Of a DNA stretch of 64,000 nt, positions 43,015-54,781 are shown piece by piece. A model generated the notes under the pieces. It was not told the DNA's origin, ran no database searches, and saw only the letters and a list, made by a program, of their open reading frames with translations. A program made the translations under genes and the position numbers. The stretch comes from Onychostoma macrolepis (taxonomy: Eukaryota; Chordata; Actinopteri; Cypriniformes; Cyprinidae), in NCBI RefSeq assembly GCF_012432095.1, contig NC_081179.1, positions 25,179,575 to 25,243,574 of the forward strand. The letters run 5' to 3'. Within the stretch, counting starts at the first letter, position 1; every line of letters starts with the position of its first letter.

Positions 43015-46000
43015 TGGCATTAGTTTGATTTGAAAATTCATGAAACCAGGAATATTGCTGTATTTTGCCTAAAATAGTGTAGATACAGAGAGACAGCGTT
43101 TGTTTGTTGTTCTTGTGGTGCATGCTTAGTTGTGGTACAAGACACGAGGCGTTTGAATGGAACAGCAACGTTAGTTGTTTAAAAAGAAAATTAACTGCAG
43201 TAATTAATTTGTCTAAGGCGCTCTGCGCAGATATAAGAAAAAAATAAGCGTGTTCCTTATTTTTATTGAATGGAATAGCAACTTTAGTTGTTTAAAAGGA
43301 AAATTAACTGCAGTAATTAATTTGTCTGTTGAGAGAGAAAGTTAAGGCGCTCTGCGCAGATATAAGGGAAAAATAAGCGTGTTCCTTATTTTATTCCTGT
43401 GATAAGGCCTTCAATATTTTCGATCTGCATTGCAGAATCCGATGTGGAAACGATTAAACTATATGGTTTGATGACAGTTAACTTAGCTACTTAATAGTCT
43501 CAACCAATTTTAATTCACGGAAACAGTGAATTTAAAACGCGACACTCAGAAGAGTGGCAAACGCGTTCTGTGGAGAATTATTGATCCTGATCAACAGATG
43601 AAATTGTGTGATTAAAAAAAAAAAATCCACTGTTGTCTGTGAAAACAGATCAGAAGTAACGTCACGTGGTCCGCCGTGGCCTCATAGCGTTATGGTATTA
43701 ATTGCAGTAAATCTGTATATTAAGTACCTCATTGGAAGGAGTGAGACACACTTACACCGCCGTGTGTGAAGAAACTGTGTATAACTCACAACCTGTGCGT
43801 CACCATAGTGACAGCTTTGGCCGAGAAGCTTTGGTCATAATAATTAATCTGTGGATTAATTTATCTCGCTCTAAATGAGTTGAGTTATTCAGCGCTATAC
43901 AGAAGACAAAATCTTCATAGTGCTTTTGGTGTGTTCAGAACAGAGCTAGCTCGCGTGAATAAGACAAGCCTAGCTTGAAATTCACTGGCCAGAGTGGGCG
44001 TGTTACTGACAGCCTTGGACGGAAGTCCTCCAAGGTTCGTTTCCGGAAAAATTTCAGTGCGTGGGCTCCGCCCCAGCGCCATTTTGGAGTTTTTGTAAAC
44101 AGTAGCGTAGCGAAAAGCTAGCTAATGAGTTTGCATTGAAGCATAGGCCAAACTAGTAGCATCGAAGGCTAAGCTAGTAGCACGTAGCCTAGCGTGTGGA
44201 TGCCAATGCAGTGTGTTATGCAGTGTGTTTTGAAGTATTGATGCGAATACACATTCTGAACTCAAACTAAGATTTGCATATCATTTCTATCTCTCTTTTA
44301 CTTTCCTACCTGTTATTGCTCGCCACCCATTTAAATAACTTTAACAAATACAAACTTAGTAGAACCCTCTCGTTGCACTGCGGTTAATTATCATAGGAAA
44401 TTAGTTAGCGGTCTCACCTGTGGTTTAATAAGCATTTGTGTAAAAGTTTTTTTTACGGGTATCAGTTTGATAACGGGGTGTATTAGGAATTAATTCTGGG
44501 TTGTGGCCTTATTACTTTGATAATACAGTGATTAAATAAATTATGAACTGTCCGTATGATTTTTAACGATATCAGTTGATGCGTTGCTTGGTCAAGCATT
44601 TGAAATTTTTAATCGAATGTCAGAATTAATTACAAATTTGAAATTGGTTTCATTTCATTAAATAATTTCAGCTCCTGTTCCCACCTGGCAACGTAGTCAC
44701 GGAGTAAGTTAATCGTGGGGCTTTGATAATTTGACAATAACATTAAGAACTTAATCATTGACTATCAAAGTGCTTAATTCTTTGGCCTGAAAATTTTTAA
44801 TTTTCTTTAGAAGTAATCAGGATGGTACAGATTAAATTGTTCTTGTGATCTTCATGAAACAAGGAGGGGTTAATAGGGACCCAAATTCAATTCAAGATTG
44901 GTAATTTGATTTCATAATCAATCCCAAATTTGAAAGTTTAATTTCATTGAATTAAATAATTTCAGTTATTGCTTCCACATAGGCTGGTTAACATAATTAT
45001 AAGTGCTTTTATAATTTGATGAATTATAAATTATTCTTATGAAGTGGTAATGGCATCAGTGAATGCTCTAAATCTACTATCATTGGGAAACCGAGATTGA
45101 TAATTTAATTTCATAATTAATTACGAGTCTGAAAACTCTAATTCAATTTAAATAATTAATTACAGTTTCTGTTTCCAGATTAATGAAATGTCAATTGCTC
45201 TGATAATTTGAATGACAACCATCATTGGATTTTAATAATTATCATTATTGCTCTGAAATTTTTAATTTCATCCAATTCTGAATTGGGCTTCCCTATTTCA
45301 ATGATACATTAGTGAACAATTTTAATCCTAATCATCCTACCCGTTTTAATGATAACATCATTAAAATATAATTAGAAACCACAATATCTAATTTGAAACT
45401 CTAAATTCATTCGCAGTCAAGTTCGGGTCCTACTTGATTAGCCTAATTTTCTTTCCTTCAATTATTTATTAACTCAGCTAAAGCTTTATGGGTTTACGTG
45501 TGGTTTAAGCTTAATAATAAATAGTGCTCCACCTAGTGTTTGGCTGGTGAAGTGACATTGCCTCCGTGGTAGGCCCGGCCGTGGGATTCCGCTGGACAAT
45601 CTAACTTCCCATCAAACCTAGGACATAAGAGCCTTAACATCCCAATTAAGCAAAACCCCAAAAGGAAATTAGAGTTTCCTCAAAATTTAGGACAGTTGGT
45701 TTTAGCCTATTAAAACAGCAAAATCAACCCCCTAAGGGTATCAACCCAACAGCGCCACAACGCTGATACGCTTGTCACTAGTCCTAAAATTGGGAGCAAC
45801 TCACTCTTTCCCCTCTTATCTGGTCTCCTTGCTGCTATCTTCTAATGTGATTATTGCTACTGTTTGCTGAGATTGTGCCTGTGGGATTGTCACAAACGGA
45901 GGACCTTAACCCCTGAACAGGTATTTGTGGAACTTGAGACGACATTTCAAAACTGTTTTCCATTTAATGTCCCCTCTGTGAAATCTTACCCTGCCAGGCT

Positions 46001-46577
46001 AAACAGATCACCTAGACGATAGACGTCGAAAACCTTAAGCGTTGTGAGGTCAATTTGACATTAAGGGACCAGTGCTGTCATTGTTATTGTTTTCCTTCAC
46101 TCGGAGAAAATTAATAGCAATCACAGACTTACAAAAAAAATTAAATCCCCATTTACAATCCTCTGACTAGAAGCACCCTTCTAAATCAGACTTAACAAAA
46201 AAAAAACAAGAGAAAATTCTGCCACCAGAAAGGAGTATTTTGTGTTTGGTTTATTTTGTTTTGACTTTCCTTACAGGAAAAAGGGAACCATCCAAGTATA
46301 ACTCTGTTCCTTGCTCTGTTAGTGTTCTTCGTTCCTTTCTCTGTTCTTCAGCTGTGTGACCTGTGTGTGTGTGTTCAATTTTCCCCCACAGAGGCTACAA
46401 ATTAGAAGCACGCCCCCAGAGGACCACAGTCACAGAGAGCCACACTCAACATTAGCATACACTTTACATTGCACTCTTACACCCCTGTTTGCTTTGTTGG
46501 TTTTTTTGTTTTGTTTTGTTTTTCTCTTCAAGGTCTGTGTTAGTCGCGGTTCGAGATCACCCTCATTTCGCCAAAGC
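43015..46577 (+). other. 3.6-kb non-coding leader of the retroelement
   Basis: No long frame. It contains a direct repeat (about 43156-43266 and 43268-43392) with GGCGCTCTGCGCAGAT and an AATAAG...CTTATT hairpin. A second set of degenerate repeats lies at about 44640-45200 (ATTTCATT...AAATAATTTCAG...CTTCC). Splice-acceptor-like sites TTTCCTTACAG (46277) and TTCCCCCACAG (46391) lie shortly before gag, so the leader may be spliced. Packaging signals are expected in such a region but none can be assigned. Confidence 0.6.
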
Positions 46578-47816
46578 ATGTCTCGCACAACCGAACATGT
46601 TGGCCACTGGGAAGACCTGGAAACATGGCTCAGTGTGGCGACAGACAGCCTCCTCCCTAAGGCTGCTGAAACACTCAAAACCCAGACACAGAACCAGCTG
46701 GACGACAACATAACAAGCCTCATGGCACAAGACCCAAGTCAAAGCTACAATCACAAAGAATTAGCCAAGATCACCGGCTCTTTAAGTCATACACTCATCG
46801 CCACCCTCAAATTGAGCGACAAGCACGCTGCACAGCTCCAGCAGGAGTTAACACGCGCACAACGACGCATTGAGCAGCTGGAACTGGAAGCTCAGGAACG
46901 ACGGGAAAGGCCGGATGAGGTGGAACAAGGCGCTGAGGAGGAGATCAATGAGCTAAAAGAAACCCTAGTAGCTAACACCCAAGAAATGGAACAGGTCAAG
47001 GCAGACTACGCTGATCGTTGTAACAAGCTACAGTATGCAGAACAGCTACTGGAAAAGGCAAGGGCTGACTTCAGGGATAAAAACAACAGAATCAAAGCCC
47101 TTGAAACTCACCTGGATGAGTCAAGAAACGAGATCAGCCGCCTAATACGACAGCTTGACGACCTCAAAGAGGAATCCGACAGTTTCCAAGAGGAACTCAA
47201 GCACGCTTACGAACTGCGCCGTGAGCCGTCGAGGACACGACGCGCACCGACCTCACCCCTGCCGAGCAGGACCGGGTCACCTGTTCCTGGACTGACACAT
47301 GAGCAAAAGGTTGAGGGGGTGGTGTTGAAACATTCACCAGCTCCCTCTGAAGAACTTCATGTCACGGCAAGGCCAAAAGAACCTGCCGCAACCAGCCGCA
47401 GATCGTCGCATGGCTTGGACCTGAAAGACCTTGACAAGCTCGCCAGGAACATTGGCAAGTTCACCCCCAGCGTGCCAAATAGCCAAAATGTCCAAGCTTA
47501 CCTCCAAGATATCGATTTCCATCTGGAAATGCGACCTAACGTTACGGACAAAGATAGACTCTATTTACTCCGAACGACATCCAGTCCTGAAGTTCGCTGC
47601 TTCCTGGACAGGCAGCCTGCTCACATAAAGACTGATTACCAACTGCTCCGAGAAGCCCTCATTAAAGAGTTTTCCAATCCTGACTCCGAACAAGGCTTAG
47701 TGGCTGCCCTGGAGACAAGACAAGGACGTCACGAACCTCCTCAAGCCTACTACAGCCGACTCAGACGAGCATACTTCGGAACTCGCAAAGAACCTGACAT
47801 GGAAGACGAACAATGA
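46578..47816 (+). pseudogene. Retroelement gag, N-terminal part
   Basis: The start is placed at the ATG at 46578 (MSRTTEHVGHWEDLETWL); the frame is open further upstream to 46356, but that part resembles leader. Residues of about 80-220 form a long charged coiled coil (LTRAQRRIEQLELEAQ, LKETLVANTQEMEQVKADY). A Pro/Ser/Arg-rich linker follows, and then a capsid-like segment (SQNVQAYLQDIDFHLEM, EGLVAALETRQGRHEPPQAY). The frame stops at 47814-47816 inside ATGA, and a second frame starts there. In retroviral-type gags the capsid would run on, so a small deletion or frameshift has probably split the gene. Gag forms the particle shell. Confidence 0.8.
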
Positions 47817-48442
47817 ATGCTCAGCAGTTGCGAGAATTGGCACAGAAAGCCTACGGCAAACAAAAGATGGCCTCAGAAAAGGGCTCCAAAAATCCAGCAG
47901 TTCTTGACTTCCACACTCAAAGTCCAGGGCTGGCTCTAGAGGGCACCCAACACCAAAACTCTGCCAAGCCGCCACCCAGAGAGTGGAATGCACCCTCGTC
48001 CAACAAAGAACGAGACTCCCACGCTGGTACCCGATCTAAACAGAGGTACGAACGCTGGGATGGAACTCGTGGACGTCAACGCTCGCCGGGACGGAACTGG
48101 GAGAAGTCATGGGACCAAGCAAGGCCTCAGGAGAATCAATGGGAGAGATCGTGGGACCAGCCAAGCTCATCCGGAAACTCAAGAGGGAAAAGCTCATGGG
48201 AATCCGATGGAAACTCCAAGGGAAAACGACAAACTCACCCTGGTGCAACCAGCCCAAGGAATCGACGAAAGAAGTCACAAAGATCCCAAGCTGACCGAGC
48301 TCAAACTGAATCCACACAAGAACAAAAGACACCACCGTGTTTCGACTCACAAGAGCTGATGAAAATGATGATGAAAGAGTTCTTCCAACGAAAGGAGGAG
48401 GACCGGAAGTGGGAAAAGAAAGAGAAACCAGATTCAGCCTGA
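47813..48442 (+). pseudogene. Retroelement gag, C-terminal part
   Basis: Starts with ATG overlapping the previous stop (ATGA) and continues the gag-like sequence (MNAQQLRELAQKAYGKQ). It then becomes very Arg/Ser/Gly/Trp-rich, with repeats such as WEKSWDQ and WERSWDQ. No CCHC zinc knuckle is present, which is unusual for a gag nucleocapsid; the basic repeats may bind RNA instead. It ends KEKPDSA at TGA 48440-48442, and the same frame continues open into pol. Confidence 0.78.
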
Positions 48443-48446
48443 CTAG
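48440..48446 (+). promoter_or_regulatory. Leaky stop context UGA-CUA-G between gag and pol
   Basis: TGACTAG at the gag end. The next in-frame codons are open for 36 codons to 48548 and then through pol. UGA followed by CUAG is a well-known high-readthrough context in vertebrate and viral genes. Retroviruses with gag and pol in one frame express pol by stop readthrough. Confidence 0.7.
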
Positions 48447-51400
48447 CGGCCGGAGGAGAAGGCAGCGACCAGCCGACACAACCAGATCGCAGCAGCGTCC
48501 AACAAACACCTGCTGACGAACCCCATCAAGTTCCTGAAAGTGCTGTCTTGGTTGTCTGCCACTCCTCCGACGAACACAACATCAGTCCTGACATCCTAAC
48601 AATCTGCTCCCAGACTTCAGTCCCTCAACTCCTAGGTGATGTCATTGAGAAAGGTATAGCAAAAAAGTTTTACCTATCCATCATCATCGAACGACACATC
48701 AAGGTCGAAGCCCTTCTGGACACGGGGGCCGACATTACTCTAATGTCTGCTGAACTCCTCGAGGAAGTCCAAGAAGGAGCAAAGAGGACTAACAGAACCC
48801 TCAAACTCCAAAGGTGTGAGCTGAACCTCCAAGCGTATTCCCACACGGGCCTACGACTGAAACATGTGGCTCCAATCCACCTGACAGTGGGATCAATGGA
48901 TCTCATTCATCCAATATATGTCTCCCCACTCAAAACATACCCACTTCTCATTGGGAAAGATCTGCTTAATCGTTTTGAACCTCTAATAGACTTCAAGCAT
49001 CTAAAGATGTGGACACAAGTCCGCGAACCTCTGCCGTGCCAGTCATTAGACTCCAACGAGTCGCAGTGCCAAGTCACGGACACCGCCCCCAATTCACGGA
49101 ATGATGGTACAGTATCAGAACCAAGGCCTGAACCGAGCTCAAGCAGCAAAGACCAGGACCCTCTCCTCTGCTCACTGCAAGAGCCTGAACCAAACACAGG
49201 CCCCCTTCGAATCATGACGGCAATAGATGTCCACGGCACATCAGTGCCAGATGCGACACTGGCCCTGTGGGCAGAAAACCCAGCCATTAGCCTAAAGCTA
49301 TTTAGAATATTGAAGCAAAGACACCAAAGTCTACCACAGGTTGCTAAACACAGCCGCTTCCCTCTCAGTCCCTGGTCAACAACCATAGCCACCTCCAAGA
49401 TCGTCTGCGCTGTAGACATACGATGGAACAACAGACATCTGAGTCACTACTTCCTCGTAATCCCTGACCTACCTCATGACATCTACATTGGAGCGGATAT
49501 CATCGTCCGGCTCAATGCTTACATTGATACCGTGAACGACATAATATGGGCTCCCCCGTCATGTCAACTGACAACGTCAGTCAACCTCAAGAACCTCCAG
49601 TCTGGTCAAACCATGCCAGACGCATGCGCTATGATCACTGAGCAAGAAGCCACAATACCTGCCTACAGCAAGAGTGTCAGTGTCCGCCTCAACATGCGAC
49701 CTGGCCAGGCTCTCAACAGTAAGCTAGGCTTCTTCCAACCTTCCAGGACCTGCCTAAAACTCGGACTGACCCTGGAAGCCACACCTCTCATTGAAGTGTC
49801 ATCCCGTGCTGTGTATGTGTTGTTCAACCACTGTACGGCCCAAGACATCCACGTTCCCAAAGCCAGTCACCTGGGATGGCTCATCAACCAGGCGTTCCAC
49901 GACTTTGAACTGACGGTACCTGTCATAGGCCCCATACCAGCCCAGCTGATGTCAGACGAATACAATGACACCATAACATTCACAAAACCTCATGAAGTCA
50001 TTGCCATCACTTCCATTCTGCCGGTGTCCAAAGAAAGTGTCTGCCGTTCAGAACTAACAGATGACACTCACCTCGCTGTCTACGCTGTCTCAACACAGCC
50101 TGCGACAGAATCACCTACACAGGTGACCATCGGGGCCCAAAGCCCCTCAAATGACTCAGCTGCAGAAGAGCCCTACGCCGGGTTCAACGCACAAATTCAG
50201 CAGATCCTGAGTGAGGCGGATGCCCTCCAAAATGAGGTGGATCGCCAAGGACTCAAAGAGGTTCTGCACAAATACAAAGACTCCTTCGCAAAGGATTCAC
50301 TGGACTGTGGACTAACAAACATCCACACCGTGCGCATCCCGACAAACCCAAATGCGCCACCCACATTTGTGCGGCAGTATAAAATCCCAATAGCATCATA
50401 TGAGCCAGTGCAAGAAATTGTTGATTCCATGCTGGAAAAAGGGGTCATCCGGCCCTGTAACAGCACATACTCTGCCCCGATATGGCCAGTCCTAAAACTC
50501 AACGGAAAATGGCGGCCCACCATAGATTATCGCAAGTTGAACCAACAAGTGCCCTTGTCACGATGGCCTATGACCCAATTGGACCAAGAAATCCCAAAAA
50601 TCAAAGGTTCTACAATCCTTTCCACACTGGACGTCGCCTCCGGGTTCTGGACAATCCCTGTCCACCCCGAAGACCAACATAAGCTTGCATTCACCTTTGG
50701 CAATCGACAGTACACCTTCACACGGTGCCCTTTCGGCTACGCCAACTCACCAGCAGAATTCAACATCTTCCTGAACAAAGCATGCCCTGACGCCAGAGCC
50801 AGAGGCAACCTCGTTTATGTGGATGATGTCTTGATGAAACATTCAAGCGTGGAAGACCACCTCAAAGAAATCGATCATGTCCTAAACCAGCTGACGACAG
50901 CAGGAGCTAAGATTGCCCTTCACAAAGGACAGTGGTGCAAAACCAAGGTGAACTATGTCGGCCTGCTCGTCGGACGAAACGGCATCGAGCCACAGTCAAA
51001 CCGCATCCAAGCAATCCAAAGCATAAAGACGCCGACTAACATATCGGAACTGCGAAGCTTTCTGGGAGTGTGCAATTACTCACGACAGTTCATCGAGAAC
51101 TATGCTGACATCGCACGACCACTAACGTCCCTCCTGAAAAAGGATGAACCCTTCATTTGGACGGAAGCCCAGGACACAGCTATGAGCCAGCTCAAACAGC
51201 GCCTGTGCTCTGCTCCGTGCCTGGCTTACCCAGACCCAGAAAAAGAATTCTATCTGGACGCTGGATTCTCCAGCCATTGCCTCAGCGCAGGCCTATACCA
51301 GATCCATGACAAAGACAAGCGAGTGGTCGCTTATGCCAGTAAAACGCTGCTTCCCCAGAATGCAAGTATTCAGACTGCAAAAAAGCTTTGCTCTGCACTG

Positions 51401-51514
51401 TGTGGGCTATCCAGCGTTTCTCTAATTACATTGGTGCACAGAAAGTCATCATCGAGACTTGTCATCAACCGGTCACCTACCTCAACAGTCAACGAATCAG
51501 AGATGGTGTGGTGA
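48443..51514 (+). pseudogene. pol: protease, RT and first RNase H-like domain
   Basis: In frame with the C-terminal gag part after the TGA. An aspartic protease is seen at about 48700 (LLDTGADITLMS), and a retroviral-protease-like second half may follow. RT: GVIRPCNSTYSAPIWPVLK, LDVASGFWTIPVHPED, FTRCPFGYANSPAEFN and the catalytic YVDD at about 50816-50827. After RT, a degenerate RNase H or connection domain has the block FYLDAGFSS. The frame is lost close to an A6 run at about 51378-51384, and integrase-side sequence resumes in another frame from 51388. The reading in this frame after about 51390 is spurious. RT copies the RNA genome; the protease cleaves Gag and Pol. Confidence 0.9.
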
Positions 51515-53652
51515 CCAACGCACGAATAGCTACTTGGCTAATGACACTCCAAGGACGGGACGTTGAGGCAAGATATGCCCAAAACTATAAATCCTCACTT
51601 GGAAACGGGCTAGCGGCCTGCCAAAACTGCTCAACGGATACATTGGACACCTCAGCGGAATCTAAAGAACCGCTACAACCACAACTGACGAATCACAGGT
51701 ACTTCGAGGAGAATGTGTGTGAAGGGATGCCCACAGCATATGTCGATGGCTGCTCCTACAATCACAAGGGCGTATTAAAAGCTGGCGCGGGAGTGGTCTG
51801 GCTCAACAACGATCCTTGCCCACCGCAACAATTCAACGTAGGCCCTCACTCATCGCAGTACGCAGAAATAGCCGCCATCCTCATCACGCTACAAATGGCT
51901 GCATCCCACGACATCAAAGAACTCCTCATCTGTACCGATTCGAACTACGCCCGTCTCAGCTTCACCTGCCATTTAGCTGGATGGAAACAGAATGGATTCA
52001 AGACAGCTAACAACAAGCCTGTCAAGCACCAGGAACTCTTCCAAGCAGGCGATGCCATTGTCACCAAACACGACATGGTCGTTTACTGGACAAAGGTTCG
52101 AGGTCATTCGCGTCAACCAGGACAGGATAAAGACGTCAATGACCAAACTGATGCCCTCGCCAAAGCAGGTGCATTACACGGAGAGTCCTGGATATTTCAA
52201 GCCCTCCCACCCAACCCTTCCGTAGCAGCTATTACCCGCCGCCAACATGCCACTGGCGTACAAACCCCCGCCTCCTCCCACATTGCCCTATCATCTCAGT
52301 TCGCTGCTGACGATCTCCTCACTCTCCAAACTGCGGATCCGACACTGCGAACTATGGCACTTCACGTTTCCGACCCCTTGACACATCCGATTGCCACCTC
52401 CGACCTAGCCACTTCCTCCGAGCTCCGCACGCTCCACTCTGTCAAGCACATGCTGCATCTCCGAGACGGCGTTCTCATTTATGTCCCTGAGCCCCTTACT
52501 GCGCCAAAGCTCGTAGTCCCTCAGGGCCAAAGGGGGATCATGATGACACACGCCCACGACGCACCATGCGCTGGACACCATGGCGCCAAGGCCACTTATG
52601 AGACACTCAAGCAAGTAGCATACTGGCCTGGCATGCAACAAGACGTGGCGGAATACGTAAAAGGGTGCCTGGTGTGTTGCCAGTTCCAACCGGCAAACCC
52701 AAATCACCGAGCCCCACTGCAAAGGAAAGGAATGACCTTCCCCTGGTCGGACCTCCAAATAGACTGGGTAGGACCCCTGCCACGGTCGACACGGGGTAAC
52801 AAATACTTCCTCACCGTGGTTTGCGAATTCACAAAGTGGATAGAATGCCTCCCAGCTCCCAATGATACAGCAGAAACAACAGCCTGCCTGTTAATGAACC
52901 ACATCTTTTCAAGATTTGGACTGCCTTTAAGGGTCAACTCTGACCGCGGAACCCACTTCACCGCCGAAGTCATGCAGGAAGTGTGGAAACTCCTGGGTAT
53001 ACAGGCCAAGCTTCATATAAGCCATCACCCAATTTCCTCGGGTCAAGTTGAACGGGCCAATAGAACAGTGGTTAGCATGTTAAAGAAGTATGTATCTACC
53101 AATCAAAAGGATTGGGATATTAAACTTCCCTTGGTGCTGATGGCCGCTTGGGCCACACCTCACCAGTCTACCGGAGTACCCCCGTTCACATTGATGACAG
53201 GGAGAAGTATGACGCTACCACTACATCTGCTGTACCAACCAGGTGACCTAAACCTCGTCACCGCCTATACCACTCACCAGTACCTGGAAGAGTTGCATCA
53301 GCACCTGAGAACGACTTTCGCCTTTGCGCAACACCAACTCCAAAGAAGCGCGGAAGGTCGTAAAGCCTACTACGACCAAAAGGCCTCTCACCATGAGCTC
53401 AGTGTCGGAGACAAAGTGTGGTACTACAGCTTTGCCAAACCAAAGCAGAACGCTTCTCATCGCCTGTCAAAGAAGTTCCTACCTCACTGGACAGGACCCC
53501 ATGAGATAACAGACAAGCTCTCACCTGTCGCCATCGAATCAAAAATCAGACAAGGGCACAGTGAGCCAGTCTTTCGATGGGTCCATCGAAACCAGATAAA
53601 GAGGCACCAGGGCTCCAACCGACAGGAAAAGGGGGAAGATCAAACCCACTGA
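51388..53652 (+). pseudogene. pol: second RNase H and integrase
   Basis: Continues pol in another frame. A complete RNase H domain follows a connection-like stretch: Asp in AYVDGCSY (about 51744), Glu in QYAEIAAI (about 51864), Asp in CTDSNYA (about 51937) and Asp in NDQTDALAK (about 52150). Integrase: an HHCC zinc finger (HAHDAPCAGHHG then GCLVCC), then a DDE core with Asp in QIDWVGPLP, Asp in NSDRGTHF and Glu in SGQVERANRT, then a C-terminal segment (HWTGPHEI). RNase H removes RNA from the hybrid; integrase inserts the DNA. The integrase half is otherwise open to TGA at 53652, so the break at about 51380 is the main lesion. Confidence 0.9.
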
Positions 53653-54022
53653 CACAGACCGACAATCATATGCTCTGCACCACACTAACATAAATTCTGT
53701 CGTTCTAGGAAAACATATAGCAGCCTTGCTTAAACACAACACTGACACACTCTCCTCTGCCGCACTGCTAGGACCGACCTCTAGTAGAGAGGAGTTACTC
53801 CACACGTGATACTCGTTTGCTGCCTCATCTCATTCAGTGTTCGTGTGCCTTTTGTGTTTTTCTTTGTGTCTCTCTGTGTGTTTTTCCTTTTCCCTATTTC
53901 ACTATAATTTCCTTCTCACTCTAGTCCCCTCATCAAGGAACTCCCTTAGCCGATCCTTAACCCCAGGTCCCGAAATTGAGATCGACTCCCTTCACTAACA
54001 TTGCCAAAATCATCGGAAACCG
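53653..54022 (+). other. Post-pol spacer with splice-acceptor-like site
   Basis: No frame of note. A pyrimidine-rich stretch ends TTTCCTTCTCACTCTAG at about 53925, a good candidate 3' splice site for a subgenomic message carrying the small frames downstream. Confidence 0.45.
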
Positions 54023-54253
54023 ATGACTAGTCAACACTCTAGTGATACAGTCACACGCATTATCTTGTCCAACCAAACTCTATGGATCACTGTCCCTAAG
54101 GGCTCGATCCTCCACATTGACGAGTTAGCATTGTATCACCTGACCGACGATGAGTATCAGGCTGAAATCGAAATCTCGCCCTTTTTCAAACAGCGTTCCT
54201 TCACCCTCGATCCCGAATTGGAAGAAAGGATCAAGGAGGAGGAACGCAATTAA
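54023..54253 (+). CDS. Small unrecognised ORF A of the retroelement (76 aa)
   Basis: ATG-initiated frame MTSQHSSDTVTRIILSNQTL, acidic at the C-terminus (PELEERIKEEERN). No similarity recognised. It has no signal peptide. It sits between pol and the 3' LTR, where env or accessory genes lie. The stop overlaps the region where ORF B is already open in another frame. It could be an accessory protein, part of a decayed env-like gene, or chance. Confidence 0.45.
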   Translation: MTSQHSSDTVTRIILSNQTLWITVPKGSILHIDELALYHLTDDEYQAEIEISPFFKQRSFTLDPELEERIKEEERN

Positions 54254-54258
54254 TTGAT

Positions 54259-54570
54259 TTGACTCCGGTCAATACAGCTTTAGAAGCTATCGCACGCCTT
54301 CTGCCCGCTGGCGCGCCAATTATTCGGTCGTGGTCTGCCGCCAACACCGCGCTGTGCATCTCTACTGTTGTAGGATATGTTGTGACTTTGACACTGGCCT
54401 TCCTCCTACACAAGCGAGTGAACGCCGTTCAAGAGTCCTTCACCAAATGCACGTCAGGCGTCCCGCGCATTTTCAGACGTGATAGAACCGACCAAGAACC
54501 CGAACCTGAAAACTCAATAAACCTGATTGAGATCACGCCTATACCACCTCGTCGAACCCTTGACAATTAA
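54259..54570 (+). CDS. Small ORF B with one membrane span (retroelement)
   Basis: A frame of about 100 codons with no ATG at its start; it is open from upstream in a frame different from ORF A, so it might be reached by frameshift or splicing. It holds a single hydrophobic span (ALCISTVVGYVVTLTLAFLL) followed by HKRV and a polar tail with a Pro-rich end. The layout (short ectodomain, span, basic cytosolic start) resembles the C-terminal anchor of an envelope protein or a small viroporin-like accessory protein. Neither can be shown. A full env would not fit in the 1.1 kb between pol and LTR. Confidence 0.45.
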   Translation: MTPVNTALEAIARLLPAGAPIIRSWSAANTALCISTVVGYVVTLTLAFLLHKRVNAVQESFTKCTSGVPRIFRRDRTDQEPEPENSINLIEITPIPPRRTLDN

Positions 54571-54781
54571 TCCAATCAAAATTACCTGATTACGAGTTAT
54601 GCTGAACCCTTCACCCCTATGTCCTCTCAAGTTTCTAACCTGTCCATTTCCAAATTGCCCTGCACCAGGATTCAGTCAGTGATGGAGATGTTGTTTGTGT
54701 CTTGTGTGTGCCTGTTCTCCCTGTATCTTGTTCCAGTGCCCGCCGACGTTCGCAAAGGGAACCTCACCGAGCGAAGGGGGA
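54571..54781 (+). other. 3' leader and polypurine tract
   Basis: GCGAAGGGGGA directly precedes the LTR start at 54782. It is the candidate polypurine primer for plus-strand DNA synthesis. Confidence 0.75.

Noticed and set aside
53653..54780. A full envelope gene
   Set aside because: Only 1.1 kb is available, no signal peptide, furin site or fusion-peptide-like segment is visible, and only one membrane span is present.
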